In this document: one piece after another, positions 1 to 6,455 of the stretch
Layout: each line of letters begins with the position of its first letter
How positions within the stretch are numbered: position 1 is the stretch's first letter
Assembly: GCA_046537875.1 (NCBI GenBank)
Contig: JBKHJZ010000143.1
Location: forward strand, 1-8,195
Source of the DNA: JBKHJZ01 sp046537875
GTDB lineage: Bacteria > Actinomycetota > Acidimicrobiia > Acidimicrobiales > VFJN01
DNA length: 8,195 nucleotides
Direction of reading: 5' to 3'
Notes under the pieces: model-generated
The model's database searches: none
The model's input: only the letters and a program-made list of their open reading frames with translations
What the model was told of the DNA's origin: nothing
Position numbers and translations under genes: made by a program

Positions 1-3
1 GTG

Positions 4-3000
4 TCACGCAGGCCGGTGCACGATCACCAGCGCGAGGTCGTCGGCATGATCCGCGGCGGTCGAGTCGAGGCACCGCAGCAGGTGATCCGCCAGCTCTTCG
101 GGCGTCACGACCGGCGCCGTCTCCAGCCGGTGGGCCAGGTGGTCGATCGATGCGTCGATCGGCGTCCCGCGCTTCTCGATGAGGCCGTCGGTGTAGGCCA
201 CGAGCGTGGAGCCGGGCGGGAACGCGGCGCACCCCGCCGGCCGGATGCCGCCGTCGAGGCCCAGCACCGGGTGGCGACCGTGCCGGAGCACCTCGATGGT
301 CCCGTCGGGGCGGCGCAGCAGGGGTGGCGGGTGTCCGGCGGCGACGTAGCCGACGGTGCTCGTCGTCGTGTCGACCGTGGCGACGAGGAGGGTCGCGTAG
401 ACCCCGTGCTGCTGGCTCACCTGTGCCGAGGTTCGGCCCACGATCTCGGGCAGGGCCGATCCGCCCGCCACGAGCGTGCGGACCATCGCGCGGATCTGCG
501 TCATCTCGGCGATGGCGCCGAGCCCGTGCCCGCTCACGTCCCCGAGCACCAGGCAGATCCGGTCGTCGTCGAGGGCCACGGCGTCGTACCAGTCGCCGCC
601 CATCCCGACGGCGGCCGACGCCGGCGAGTACCGGGCGGCGAGGACCACGCCGTCGACCGACGGCATGCGGGGGAGGACGCGCCGTTGGAGGTCCTGGGTG
701 ACGCGGTGCTCTGCATCGAACAGGCGGGCGCGCTCGGCGGTCTGCTCGGCGAGGTCGGCCACCGTGTCGAGGCGGGCGAACAGCGCGTCGTCGAAGTCCG
801 GGGCGCGGGACCACAGCACCGAGAGCACCCCGAGCGGGCTGCCGTCCGCGGTGGTGAGAGGCGCGCAGGCGCCGGCGCTGATGCCGAGGTCGACCAGCTC
901 GCGGACGACGCCGTGCGGCGGCACGTCGTTGGGCGAGGCGAAGGTCAGGACCTCGTTGCGCCGGAGCGCCTCGAGTGCCGGGAAGTCATCGTCGAGGGGC
1001 AGATCGGTGTAGCGCGCCGCGAGATCCCGGGCCACGGGCTGCGGGATGTGGAGGTGGAAGCGGTCACCCTCCACCAGTCCGAGGATGGCCCCCTGGGCGC
1101 CGAGCGCCGCCGCCGCGTGGTTGGCGATGCCGGCACCCACCTCGTCGGAGCTCCGCGCCACCGACAGGTGCCGCGCCAGCGTGGCGAGCGCCGTGGTGCT
1201 CGCCGCCGTCCGGTCGGTGAGCCACGCCCGGGCGAGGCTGGTGGTGCAGAGATCGGTCATCGTCCGCAGGGTCGACAGCAGGGTGTCGTCGAAGAGCTGG
1301 GGCTCCGACCAGGTGATCGCCAGCGCGCCGAACGGCACGCCGTCCTCTCGCGCCATCGGCATGGCGGCAACCGAGTGAAGGCCGAGCGCGACCATGTCGT
1401 CGTGGATGCCGGGGAAGCGGGCCGCGATCTCGTCGCGGTCGCTGAGCAGCACCGGCTCTCGTGTCGTCACCGCGGCGACCATCGCCACGGGTCGGTCGAG
1501 ACGCAGGAGCGTGTACCGACGCCCGATGCCGGCGTCGAAGCCGGCGTGGTGGATCACGCGCAGGGCCCGCCCGTCGCCCGTCAGGAGGCCCACGTGGCCA
1601 CCGGTCCCGTCGACGACCGCCGCCGCGCGCGACGCCAGCGTCGCCGCCATGTGCTCGGTGGTCCCGGCCGCGGTGGCCGCCTCGGCGAGCTCGGCCAGGC
1701 GGGCGGCCCGCGCTGCGTCCTCCCTTGCCGCATCCGACAGGCGCGCGCGCTCGAGCGCCTGGGCCACGATGCCCGCCAGCGTCGCCAGCCGGGTCATGAG
1801 ATCGTCGTCGAAGTCGACCTCGTGATCCCACGCCACGCCCAGACCGCCGATCACCTGCCCATCGCGTCCGCGAAGCGCGATGTCGGCCGCCGATCGGAAG
1901 CCGGCCGCCTGCCATCCGTCCAGGGCGTCGGGCCAGTGCTGGGCGAGCACCTCCGTGCTGCCGATGACGATCGTCGTGCCGGTCCGCACCGCCTCGGCAA
2001 GGGGGAGCGGCACGTCGAGGTTGGTCACGGCGAGCGGCTCGCTGGTCCCGGGATCCAGACCCGGGCCGAGATGCCGGCGCAGCACCCCACCCGGCTCCAT
2101 CAGCGCCACGGTCGCGTGGACGGCGTCGAGCGGCCGCGGCAGCTGCTCCACCAGGAACGTCATCGCCTCCTCTGCGGTCCCCACCGCCGCGAGGCCGCTG
2201 GTGAGGGTGGCCAGCTCGGCGTCGAGCCGGGCGTCGGCCACCTGGGCATCGGTGAGGCGCGCGCGGGCGAGGGTCAGCTCGAGCAGCTCCGCGATCGTGC
2301 CGAGCGCGGCACGGGTCGATTCGCTGACGATGCCCTCGCGTCCCCACGACACGCTGAGCGTGGCGACCACGGTGCCATCGGGGCTCCGGATCGGCCAGCA
2401 CGCAGTGGTGCCGAGGCCAGCACGCTCGACGTCGGCCGCGACCTCGGGCGTGGATTCCGTGCGCCAGTCGTCGAGCGTCTCGACGATCACGGGGTGTGCC
2501 TCCCGCACGCAGCGGGCGACGGGCATCGGGTCGTCGACGCCCACGACCGCGTGGCGCCGGGCGTACGCGGCTCCGGATGTCCCCGGGCCGAAGTAGCGCT
2601 CGATCCGCCGTTCGTCCCAGTCGACCAGCCCGAACGTGACGGACATCGCGCCCAGCACGTCCGGGATCTCGTCGTCGACCACGCGCGCGATGTCGGGCAC
2701 CGTGCCGGCCGCGGCCAGGGAGCGGGCGAGCGCGGCGATGCGGTCGCTGCGGCGGATGTGCCGGGCGGACTCGTCCTCGTGGCGAGCGGTGCGCCGGGCG
2801 AGCACGGCCACCGCTGCCGCGACCGCCGCGGTGGCCGCGAGGATCAACCAGAAAGACCGCCACGGCACCCTGGCCTCGAGGTCGTCGACCGTGATCGTCC
2901 AGGTGCGACCGGCGAGCTCCCGCGTCATCCCCGAGCCGCTGGCCGGTGGCTCGGGGGTCTCGCCGAGGAGCCGGCCCCCGTCGGTCACCCGGATCTCGAT

Positions 3001-3807
3001 CCGGTCGTCCACCTTCAGCAACAGGCTCGCCACCAGGACGTCACCGGGGAGCACGGCGGCGACGTAGCCGACGTGCGCGTCGCGCCGCTGCGCCACCGTC
3101 GGTGTGGAGCCGAGATCCTCAGCGTAGAGCGGGTGGACGGCCAGCACCTTGGTGCCGGCGGGGCCGCGGTCGGTCGGCGGAGACATGAGCGGTCGGCCCG
3201 CATCGCGTGCCGCGCGGGCGGTCGGGCCGAGCACGGGGTCGGCCTCGATGTCGAGCCCGACGGGCGGTGCGGTCGCGTCGCCTGACGGCGGATGGATCCA
3301 CCGGATCGGGTGATACCGCCCCCGATCGGGGGCGGGGCGGCCCCCCGGCGCATCGATGATCGGCGTTCCCAGATCGTCCTCGAGGTCGTCCCGCGCTTCG
3401 GCCCTGACCCTGGCTGCGAGCGCGACCGAGCTCACGGGCGTGGCCTCGGCGATCTCCCGGGCGAACGCACTGAACGCCCCCTCGTCGACGGTCCCGTCCG
3501 GGTCGGGCAGCGCCCCGGCGCCTGCGAGACCCACCAGCACCTGCTGGACCGTCGCCGTGGCGAGGTTCGCGGTCTGATCGGCCACGGCCTCCTGATGGTG
3601 CTCGGCTTCGCGCAACCGGTCGCGACGTGAGGTGACGGCCGCCGTGACCCCGCCGGCCACGATGGCCACCACCACGCCGGCGGCCACGACACGCCGAGCG
3701 CGCCCGCCACCGTCGGCGCTCGACCGGGGGGCGGGCACGCCCGGTGAGCGCGTCTCGCCGAGGGAGGGCCGTGTGCCCCTGCGGTCAGCTCGCCTCAGGA
3801 GCCGCAC
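4..3807 (-). CDS. Membrane CHASE-GAFx4-SpoIIE sensor phosphatase (RsbU-like)
   Basis: This 1267-residue protein probably dephosphorylates a STAS-domain anti-sigma antagonist in response to external and cytoplasmic signals. Residues 1-38 are an Arg-rich cytoplasmic tail and 39-59 a hydrophobic segment. Residues 60-314 form an extracytoplasmic CHASE-type region (VHPLYAE at 224-230, then HVGYVAAVLPGDVL near 245). A second membrane helix lies at 318-338. Four GAF-like domains follow at about 355-515, 525-690, 700-865 and 868-1030, each ending in a helix of the form (E/A)RA(R/W)L(S/T/F)D. The SpoIIE/PPM phosphatase spans 1035-1265 and keeps its metal-binding motifs: GGDWYDA (1070), GDVSGHG (1089-1095), GHPPPLL (1158), YTDGLIE (1205) and HADDLAL (1254). 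There is no kinase (HATPase) or STAS domain. The start is GTG, with GAGG 6 bases upstream, 21 bases after the STAS stop, which implies cotranscription. The stop is TGA at 6-4, so the gene is complete. Domain families are recognised by motif. The ligands of the CHASE and GAF domains are unknown. Confidence 0.93.
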   Translation of the reverse strand: MRLLRRADRRGTRPSLGETRSPGVPAPRSSADGGGRARRVVAAGVVVAIVAGGVTAAVTSRRDRLREAEHHQEAVADQTANLATATVQQVLVGLAGAGALPDPDGTVDEGAFSAFAREIAEATPVSSVALAARVRAEARDDLEDDLGTPIIDAPGGRPAPDRGRYHPIRWIHPPSGDATAPPVGLDIEADPVLGPTARAARDAGRPLMSPPTDRGPAGTKVLAVHPLYAEDLGSTPTVAQRRDAHVGYVAAVLPGDVLVASLLLKVDDRIEIRVTDGGRLLGETPEPPASGSGMTRELAGRTWTITVDDLEARVPWRSFWLILAATAAVAAAVAVLARRTARHEDESARHIRRSDRIAALARSLAAAGTVPDIARVVDDEIPDVLGAMSVTFGLVDWDERRIERYFGPGTSGAAYARRHAVVGVDDPMPVARCVREAHPVIVETLDDWRTESTPEVAADVERAGLGTTACWPIRSPDGTVVATLSVSWGREGIVSESTRAALGTIAELLELTLARARLTDAQVADARLDAELATLTSGLAAVGTAEEAMTFLVEQLPRPLDAVHATVALMEPGGVLRRHLGPGLDPGTSEPLAVTNLDVPLPLAEAVRTGTTIVIGSTEVLAQHWPDALDGWQAAGFRSAADIALRGRDGQVIGGLGVAWDHEVDFDDDLMTRLATLAGIVAQALERARLSDAAREDAARAARLAELAEAATAAGTTEHMAATLASRAAAVVDGTGGHVGLLTGDGRALRVIHHAGFDAGIGRRYTLLRLDRPVAMVAAVTTREPVLLSDRDEIAARFPGIHDDMVALGLHSVAAMPMAREDGVPFGALAITWSEPQLFDDTLLSTLRTMTDLCTTSLARAWLTDRTAASTTALATLARHLSVARSSDEVGAGIANHAAAALGAQGAILGLVEGDRFHLHIPQPVARDLAARYTDLPLDDDFPALEALRRNEVLTFASPNDVPPHGVVRELVDLGISAGACAPLTTADGSPLGVLSVLWSRAPDFDDALFARLDTVADLAEQTAERARLFDAEHRVTQDLQRRVLPRMPSVDGVVLAARYSPASAAVGMGGDWYDAVALDDDRICLVLGDVSGHGLGAIAEMTQIRAMVRTLVAGGSALPEIVGRTSAQVSQQHGVYATLLVATVDTTTSTVGYVAAGHPPPLLRRPDGTIEVLRHGRHPVLGLDGGIRPAGCAAFPPGSTLVAYTDGLIEKRGTPIDASIDHLAHRLETAPVVTPEELADHLLRCLDSTAADHADDLALVIVHRPA

Positions 3808-3828
3808 GCCCAGCCTCGCGGGTTCGTG

Positions 3829-4143
3829 TCACTCGGTCGCCAGCCATCCGCCCACGTCGGCGAGGTCGAAGAGGCGCGCGACCGGCTCGGGCACCGAGCG
3901 GACGGTCAACCGGGTGCCGCTGCGGTCGGCGTCGCGCTTGATGTCGAGCAGGGCCGCGAGCCCGCTGGAGTCGCAGAAGGTGACCGCGCCGAGGTCGATC
4001 ATCAGGTGGCTCACGCCGTCGGTCATCCGCCGGGTGACCTCGCCGACGATCGCGTCGCGCGCCACGAGGTCGAGCTCGCCCGAGAGATGCGCCACGACGT
4101 CGTCCGGGCCCTCGGTGAACTCGATGTCGAAGCTGCGCTGCAT
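3829..4143 (-). CDS. STAS-domain anti-sigma factor antagonist (RsbV/SpoIIAA type)
   Basis: This is a compact 104-residue STAS protein. Proteins of this family bind an anti-sigma kinase when unphosphorylated and release the sigma factor; phosphorylation on a conserved serine switches them off. Visible features are LSGELDLVARD (20-30), the hydrophobic strand HLMIDLGAVTF (46-56) and the phospho-acceptor motif CDSSGLAALL (57-66). By comparison with SpoIIAA, Ser59 should be the phosphorylated residue. The length fits a stand-alone STAS domain. An in-frame ATG at 4251 would add 36 Arg/Gly-rich residues with no STAS homology. I chose ATG 4143 because a purine-rich ribosome binding site lies just before it and the protein then starts at the first STAS strand. 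The gene precedes the large sensor phosphatase by 21 bases, making it the obvious substrate candidate. The upstream gap to the GntR stop is 124 bases, GC-rich, with no clear promoter or terminator seen. No partner kinase is encoded in the window. Confidence 0.92.
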   Translation of the reverse strand: MQRSFDIEFTEGPDDVVAHLSGELDLVARDAIVGEVTRRMTDGVSHLMIDLGAVTFCDSSGLAALLDIKRDADRSGTRLTVRSVPEPVARLFDLADVGGWLATE

Positions 4144-4147
4144 CCGG

Positions 4148-4163
4148 TCCTCTCTCCCCCTCC
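4148..4163 (-). promoter_or_regulatory. Ribosome binding site of the STAS gene
   Basis: On the minus strand the 16 bases GGAGGGGGAGAGAGGA are followed by CCGG and then ATG at 4143. The proximal AGAGGA has typical Shine-Dalgarno spacing. This decides the start in favour of the 104-residue protein over the 140-residue extension. Confidence 0.75.
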
Positions 4164-4267
4164 GGTCGGGGCCGCCTCGCCACCCGGCGGGGCGGGCGAT
4201 GGCCGAGCCCGTGCTCCGAGTGATCGTCCGTTCGCTCGCGGTGTGGCCCATCTGTCACCCGCCGCCG

Positions 4268-5086
4268 TCAGTGTGGCACCTCGGTGCGGGCTCGGCCAGA
4301 AGTCCGCAGGTCAGGCGGGTCGTGCGTCACCCGATCGGGCTCGAGCCCCGTCGCCACGCTGTCACCCCCCTCCCAGCGGGCGACGAACGCGTACAGATCT
4401 CCCCTCACCACGCTGTGGCGCCACTCGATGGGTCGCGGGCCCGTTCGTGCCACGCGCTCGATCGCGAACACGGGCTGGGTCGGGACGCTCCGGAGGATGC
4501 GCCGTTGCTCGGAGGTGGGCAGCGCCGGTCGGATGCGCTCCCACCCGCTGGTCGGCGACACGCCGCAGCGCTCCGCCAGCTCGTGGTAGAGCGCGGTGTG
4601 GGTGAAGTCGACGTCGAGGAGCGGGCGGGCCAGCGCGGCGGGGAGCCAGGAGCAGTCAAGCGCCACGGGACCGTCGTTCACCATGCGGACACGCTCGAGA
4701 TACACGAGCGGCTCGTCCGCCGCCAGGCCCAGCATCCCGGCGGCCTCGGCGTCGTGTCGCTCCTCGAGCGATCGCACGGCGCTGCGTTGCACGAACCCCT
4801 GCGCCTCGATCGACCGGAACATGCTGTAGAGCGCACCGAGGGGCTGCTCGATGGGCGGCCGGCGCACGAATGAGCCCCGGCCGCGCTCGCGGTCGAGCAC
4901 GCCCTCCGACTGGAGGCGTCGCACCGCGTCCCTCACGGTGTGCCGGCTCACCCCGTACTCGTCGACGAGCTCGCGATCGGTCGGGAACCGGTCGGTGAAC
5001 TCGCCGGCGTCGAGGCGGTCGCGGAGGTCGTCGAGCATCTGGGCCCACAGCGGCATCGGGCTGCGGCGGTCGAGCGCTCGGGCCAT
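4268..5086 (-). CDS. GntR-family (HutC/UTRA) transcriptional regulator
   Basis: This 272-residue DNA-binding regulator probably represses transcription until an effector binds its C-terminal domain. Residues 11-75 are a GntR winged helix (MPLWAQMLDDLRDRL, then FPTDRELVDEYGVSRHTVRDA, then the wing GVLDRERGRGSFV). Residues about 95-237 match the UTRA ligand-binding fold of the HutC subfamily: LGLAADEPLVYLERVRMVND (119-138), the conserved LDCSWLP (143-149), then YHELAERCGV and QPVFAIERVA. The last 30 residues look disordered. The ATG at 5086 has no Shine-Dalgarno sequence, but a TACCTT box lies 9 bases upstream, so the message may be leaderless or nearly so. An in-frame ATG at 5056 is a poorer choice because it would cut off the N-terminal arm. 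The gene lies 49 bases after the GAF-SpoIIE phosphatase and 124 bases before the STAS gene. UTRA effectors include sugar phosphates, urocanate and fatty acids; the effector here is not evident. Confidence 0.93.
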   Translation of the reverse strand: MARALDRRSPMPLWAQMLDDLRDRLDAGEFTDRFPTDRELVDEYGVSRHTVRDAVRRLQSEGVLDRERGRGSFVRRPPIEQPLGALYSMFRSIEAQGFVQRSAVRSLEERHDAEAAGMLGLAADEPLVYLERVRMVNDGPVALDCSWLPAALARPLLDVDFTHTALYHELAERCGVSPTSGWERIRPALPTSEQRRILRSVPTQPVFAIERVARTGPRPIEWRHSVVRGDLYAFVARWEGGDSVATGLEPDRVTHDPPDLRTSGRARTEVPH

Positions 5087-5095
5087 CGAGCGGCC

Positions 5096-5125
5096 AAGGT
5101 ACGGACAACCAGACGATCAGTGCAA
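5096..5125 (-). promoter_or_regulatory. Candidate promoter of the gntR-family gene
   Basis: Read on the minus strand, TTGCAC (5125-5120) is followed after 18 bases by TACCTT (5101-5096), which fits the TANNNT form of an actinobacterial -10 box. The ATG at 5086 lies 9 bases beyond it, which would give a leaderless or almost leaderless transcript and explain the missing Shine-Dalgarno sequence. Only the first three bases of the -35 match the consensus, so this is tentative. Confidence 0.35.
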
Positions 5126-5132
5126 CTTGGTC

Positions 5133-5153
5133 CGGTCACGACCCACGTGACCG
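5133..5153. repeat. Inverted repeat at the phosphatase stop, upstream of gntR
   Basis: Perfect 8-base arms CGGTCACG and CGTGACCG are separated by the 5-base spacer ACCCA. The repeat covers the TGA stop (5138-5136) of the GAF-SpoIIE phosphatase gene and sits just upstream of the candidate gntR promoter. It could be an operator for the adjacent GntR protein. Alternatively it could form a stable RNA hairpin at the end of the phosphatase message. No U-run follows on the minus strand, so a classical intrinsic terminator is less likely. Confidence 0.6.
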
Positions 5154-6386
5154 TCCACCCCGTAGCTCGCCGAGGCGATCGTCCGGCCCACCCCGCCACT
5201 CGAGCATCACCAACGTGGCATCGTCGCTCAACCGCTGGTCCTCGTGCTCCAGCACCGCATGCACCACCGCCCGCAGCACCTCTGCCGGGTTGTCACCGCC
5301 CGCCATGCGCCGGACGACGAGGTCGGCCAGCCGATCGCGCCCGAAGAACGTGCCGTCGGCCGACCGCGACTCGGTGACGCCGTCGGTGTGGAACAGCACG
5401 GCGTCGCCGGGCTCGAGGGCCACCTCGGTCGTGGTCGTGGGCACGGCACCGAGCCCGACGGGCCGGCACGGCTCGCAGGGGACGTCGCCCACGTCGCGGC
5501 CCTGCCGGAGCAGGAGCGGGCGCGGATGGCCGGCGTTGACGATGCGGAGCACCCCGCTGGAGTGGTCGAGCGTGGCGATCTGGCCGGTGATGAACCGCTG
5601 CTCGCCGAACTGCTGCGCGACCACGCGGTCGAGCGCCATCACGGTCTCGCCGAGCCCGACACCCCCGCGGCGCAGGTTGCGGTACCCGGCGATGGCCAGG
5701 TTCGCCATGTGGCTGGCCTCGAGGCCGTGGCCGATGGCGTCGAGCAGGGCGACGTGGAGGACGTCCCGGTTCACTGCATAGTCGAAGCAGTCCCCGGCGA
5801 TGTCGTACGCGGGCTCGAGGATGCCGGAGACCGTCACGTCGTGCGACGAGAACGTGAGCGGCGGCAGCATCGTCCAGCGCATCTCGGCGGCGAGGCTGAC
5901 GCCATCGGTGCGCCGCGCCAGCGCGATGACGTCGCCGTAGCCACTCTTGCTGACGACCAGCTCGCCGACCATGGCGGCGAGCGCGGTCCAGCGTCGCAGG
6001 GTTCCGGGCTGGTCGGCGTCGAGCACCGGACCCTGAACCGTCACGCCCAGCACGCCGAGGCGCTCGGCGGCGTCGAGAATCGGGACCCACAGCCGCCGCC
6101 CGTGGCCGTCGGCCGGCACCTCGATCGGCTGCACGGAGCGGTACGCGCTCCCCGGAGCCGTCCCGTCGACCGGGCGTGGCGGGACGGCCCGTGCTCCGGC
6201 GGGTGACAGGAGGTTGAGCCGGCGCTGGGCCAGGTCGACCAGCCACACCTCGGCGTCCCACCCACCGAGGCGGGTGGCCACCTGGCGCACGGCGGTCGCC
6301 AGCCCGTCGGGAGGCAGACCACGGCTCGCCAGGGCGAGATCCATGAACACGTCGCCGTCGGGCGTGGGTGCCGGGCCGCCGTCCAC
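5136..6386 (-). CDS. Soluble GAF-like sensor with SpoIIE-family PP2C phosphatase
   Basis: This 416-residue protein has no signal peptide or membrane helix, so it should be cytoplasmic. Residues about 15-147 form a GAF-like sensor region (VWLVDLAQRRLNLL at 47-60, RRLWVPILDAAERLGVLGV at 97-115). A linker, SLAAEMRWTMLPPL (164-177), matches the short segment that precedes SpoIIE/RsbU catalytic domains. The phosphatase spans 180-397 and retains the metal-binding motifs AGDCFDY (197-203), LLDAIGHGLEA (214-224), NAGHPRPLL (284-292), FHTDGVTES (332-340) and LSDDATLVML (386-395). The first motif has AGDC where GGDW is usual, but both acidic residues are kept, so activity is expected. The likely role is to dephosphorylate a STAS antagonist, possibly the one encoded at 4143-3829. 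The start chosen is GTG 6386, embedded in a 15-base palindrome and lacking a clear Shine-Dalgarno sequence; ATG at 6344 (residue 15) is an alternative. The acyl-CoA synthetase gene ends 69 bases upstream. Confidence 0.92.
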   Translation of the reverse strand: MDGGPAPTPDGDVFMDLALASRGLPPDGLATAVRQVATRLGGWDAEVWLVDLAQRRLNLLSPAGARAVPPRPVDGTAPGSAYRSVQPIEVPADGHGRRLWVPILDAAERLGVLGVTVQGPVLDADQPGTLRRWTALAAMVGELVVSKSGYGDVIALARRTDGVSLAAEMRWTMLPPLTFSSHDVTVSGILEPAYDIAGDCFDYAVNRDVLHVALLDAIGHGLEASHMANLAIAGYRNLRRGGVGLGETVMALDRVVAQQFGEQRFITGQIATLDHSSGVLRIVNAGHPRPLLLRQGRDVGDVPCEPCRPVGLGAVPTTTTEVALEPGDAVLFHTDGVTESRSADGTFFGRDRLADLVVRRMAGGDNPAEVLRAVVHAVLEHEDQRLSDDATLVMLEWRGGPDDRLGELRGGRSRGS

Positions 6387-6398
6387 GGTGACACCGTG
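6384..6398. repeat. 15-base palindrome at the phosphatase start codon
   Basis: CACGGTGACACCGTG consists of perfect 7-base arms around one central base, and its last three minus-strand bases are the GTG start codon of the GAF-SpoIIE phosphatase. A one-base centre cannot form a full-length RNA hairpin loop but suits a dimeric DNA-binding protein. The location suggests an operator, but perfect 7-base arms do arise by chance in a GC-rich window of this size. Confidence 0.45.
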
Positions 6399-6455
6399 CC
6401 CGCAGGCTCGCCGGCCATACCCCGGACGTTCCGTGACGGCTGCGGCTGGGGCGCG

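Noticed and set aside
1..3285. A 1094-codon plus-strand open frame opposite the large sensor phosphatase
   Set aside because: Its translation is Arg/Gly/His-rich low-complexity sequence with no recognisable domain, while the minus strand encodes a protein with complete CHASE, GAF and SpoIIE motifs. Long antisense open frames are expected in high-GC coding DNA.
1035..3807. Possible hidden histidine-kinase-like (RsbW) domain within the large sensor protein, as in some fused regulators
   Set aside because: Residues 340-1030 read as GAF repeats and the C-terminus is SpoIIE ending at the HADDLAL motif. No N-box or G-box kinase motifs were found.
4144..4251. N-terminal extension of the STAS protein from an ATG at 4251
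   Set aside because: The added 36 residues show no STAS similarity and no domain, and a strong ribosome binding site lies within this stretch directly before ATG 4143.
5244..6206. A 320-codon plus-strand open frame opposite the GAF-SpoIIE phosphatase
   Set aside because: Composition is typical of an antisense shadow, and the minus-strand gene carries all the phosphatase motifs.
6417..6422. GGGTAT on the minus strand as a SigB/SigF-type -10 element for the GAF-SpoIIE phosphatase gene
   Set aside because: No GTTT-like -35 is found 14-16 bases upstream, so the match is a single short hexamer in a GC-rich gap.
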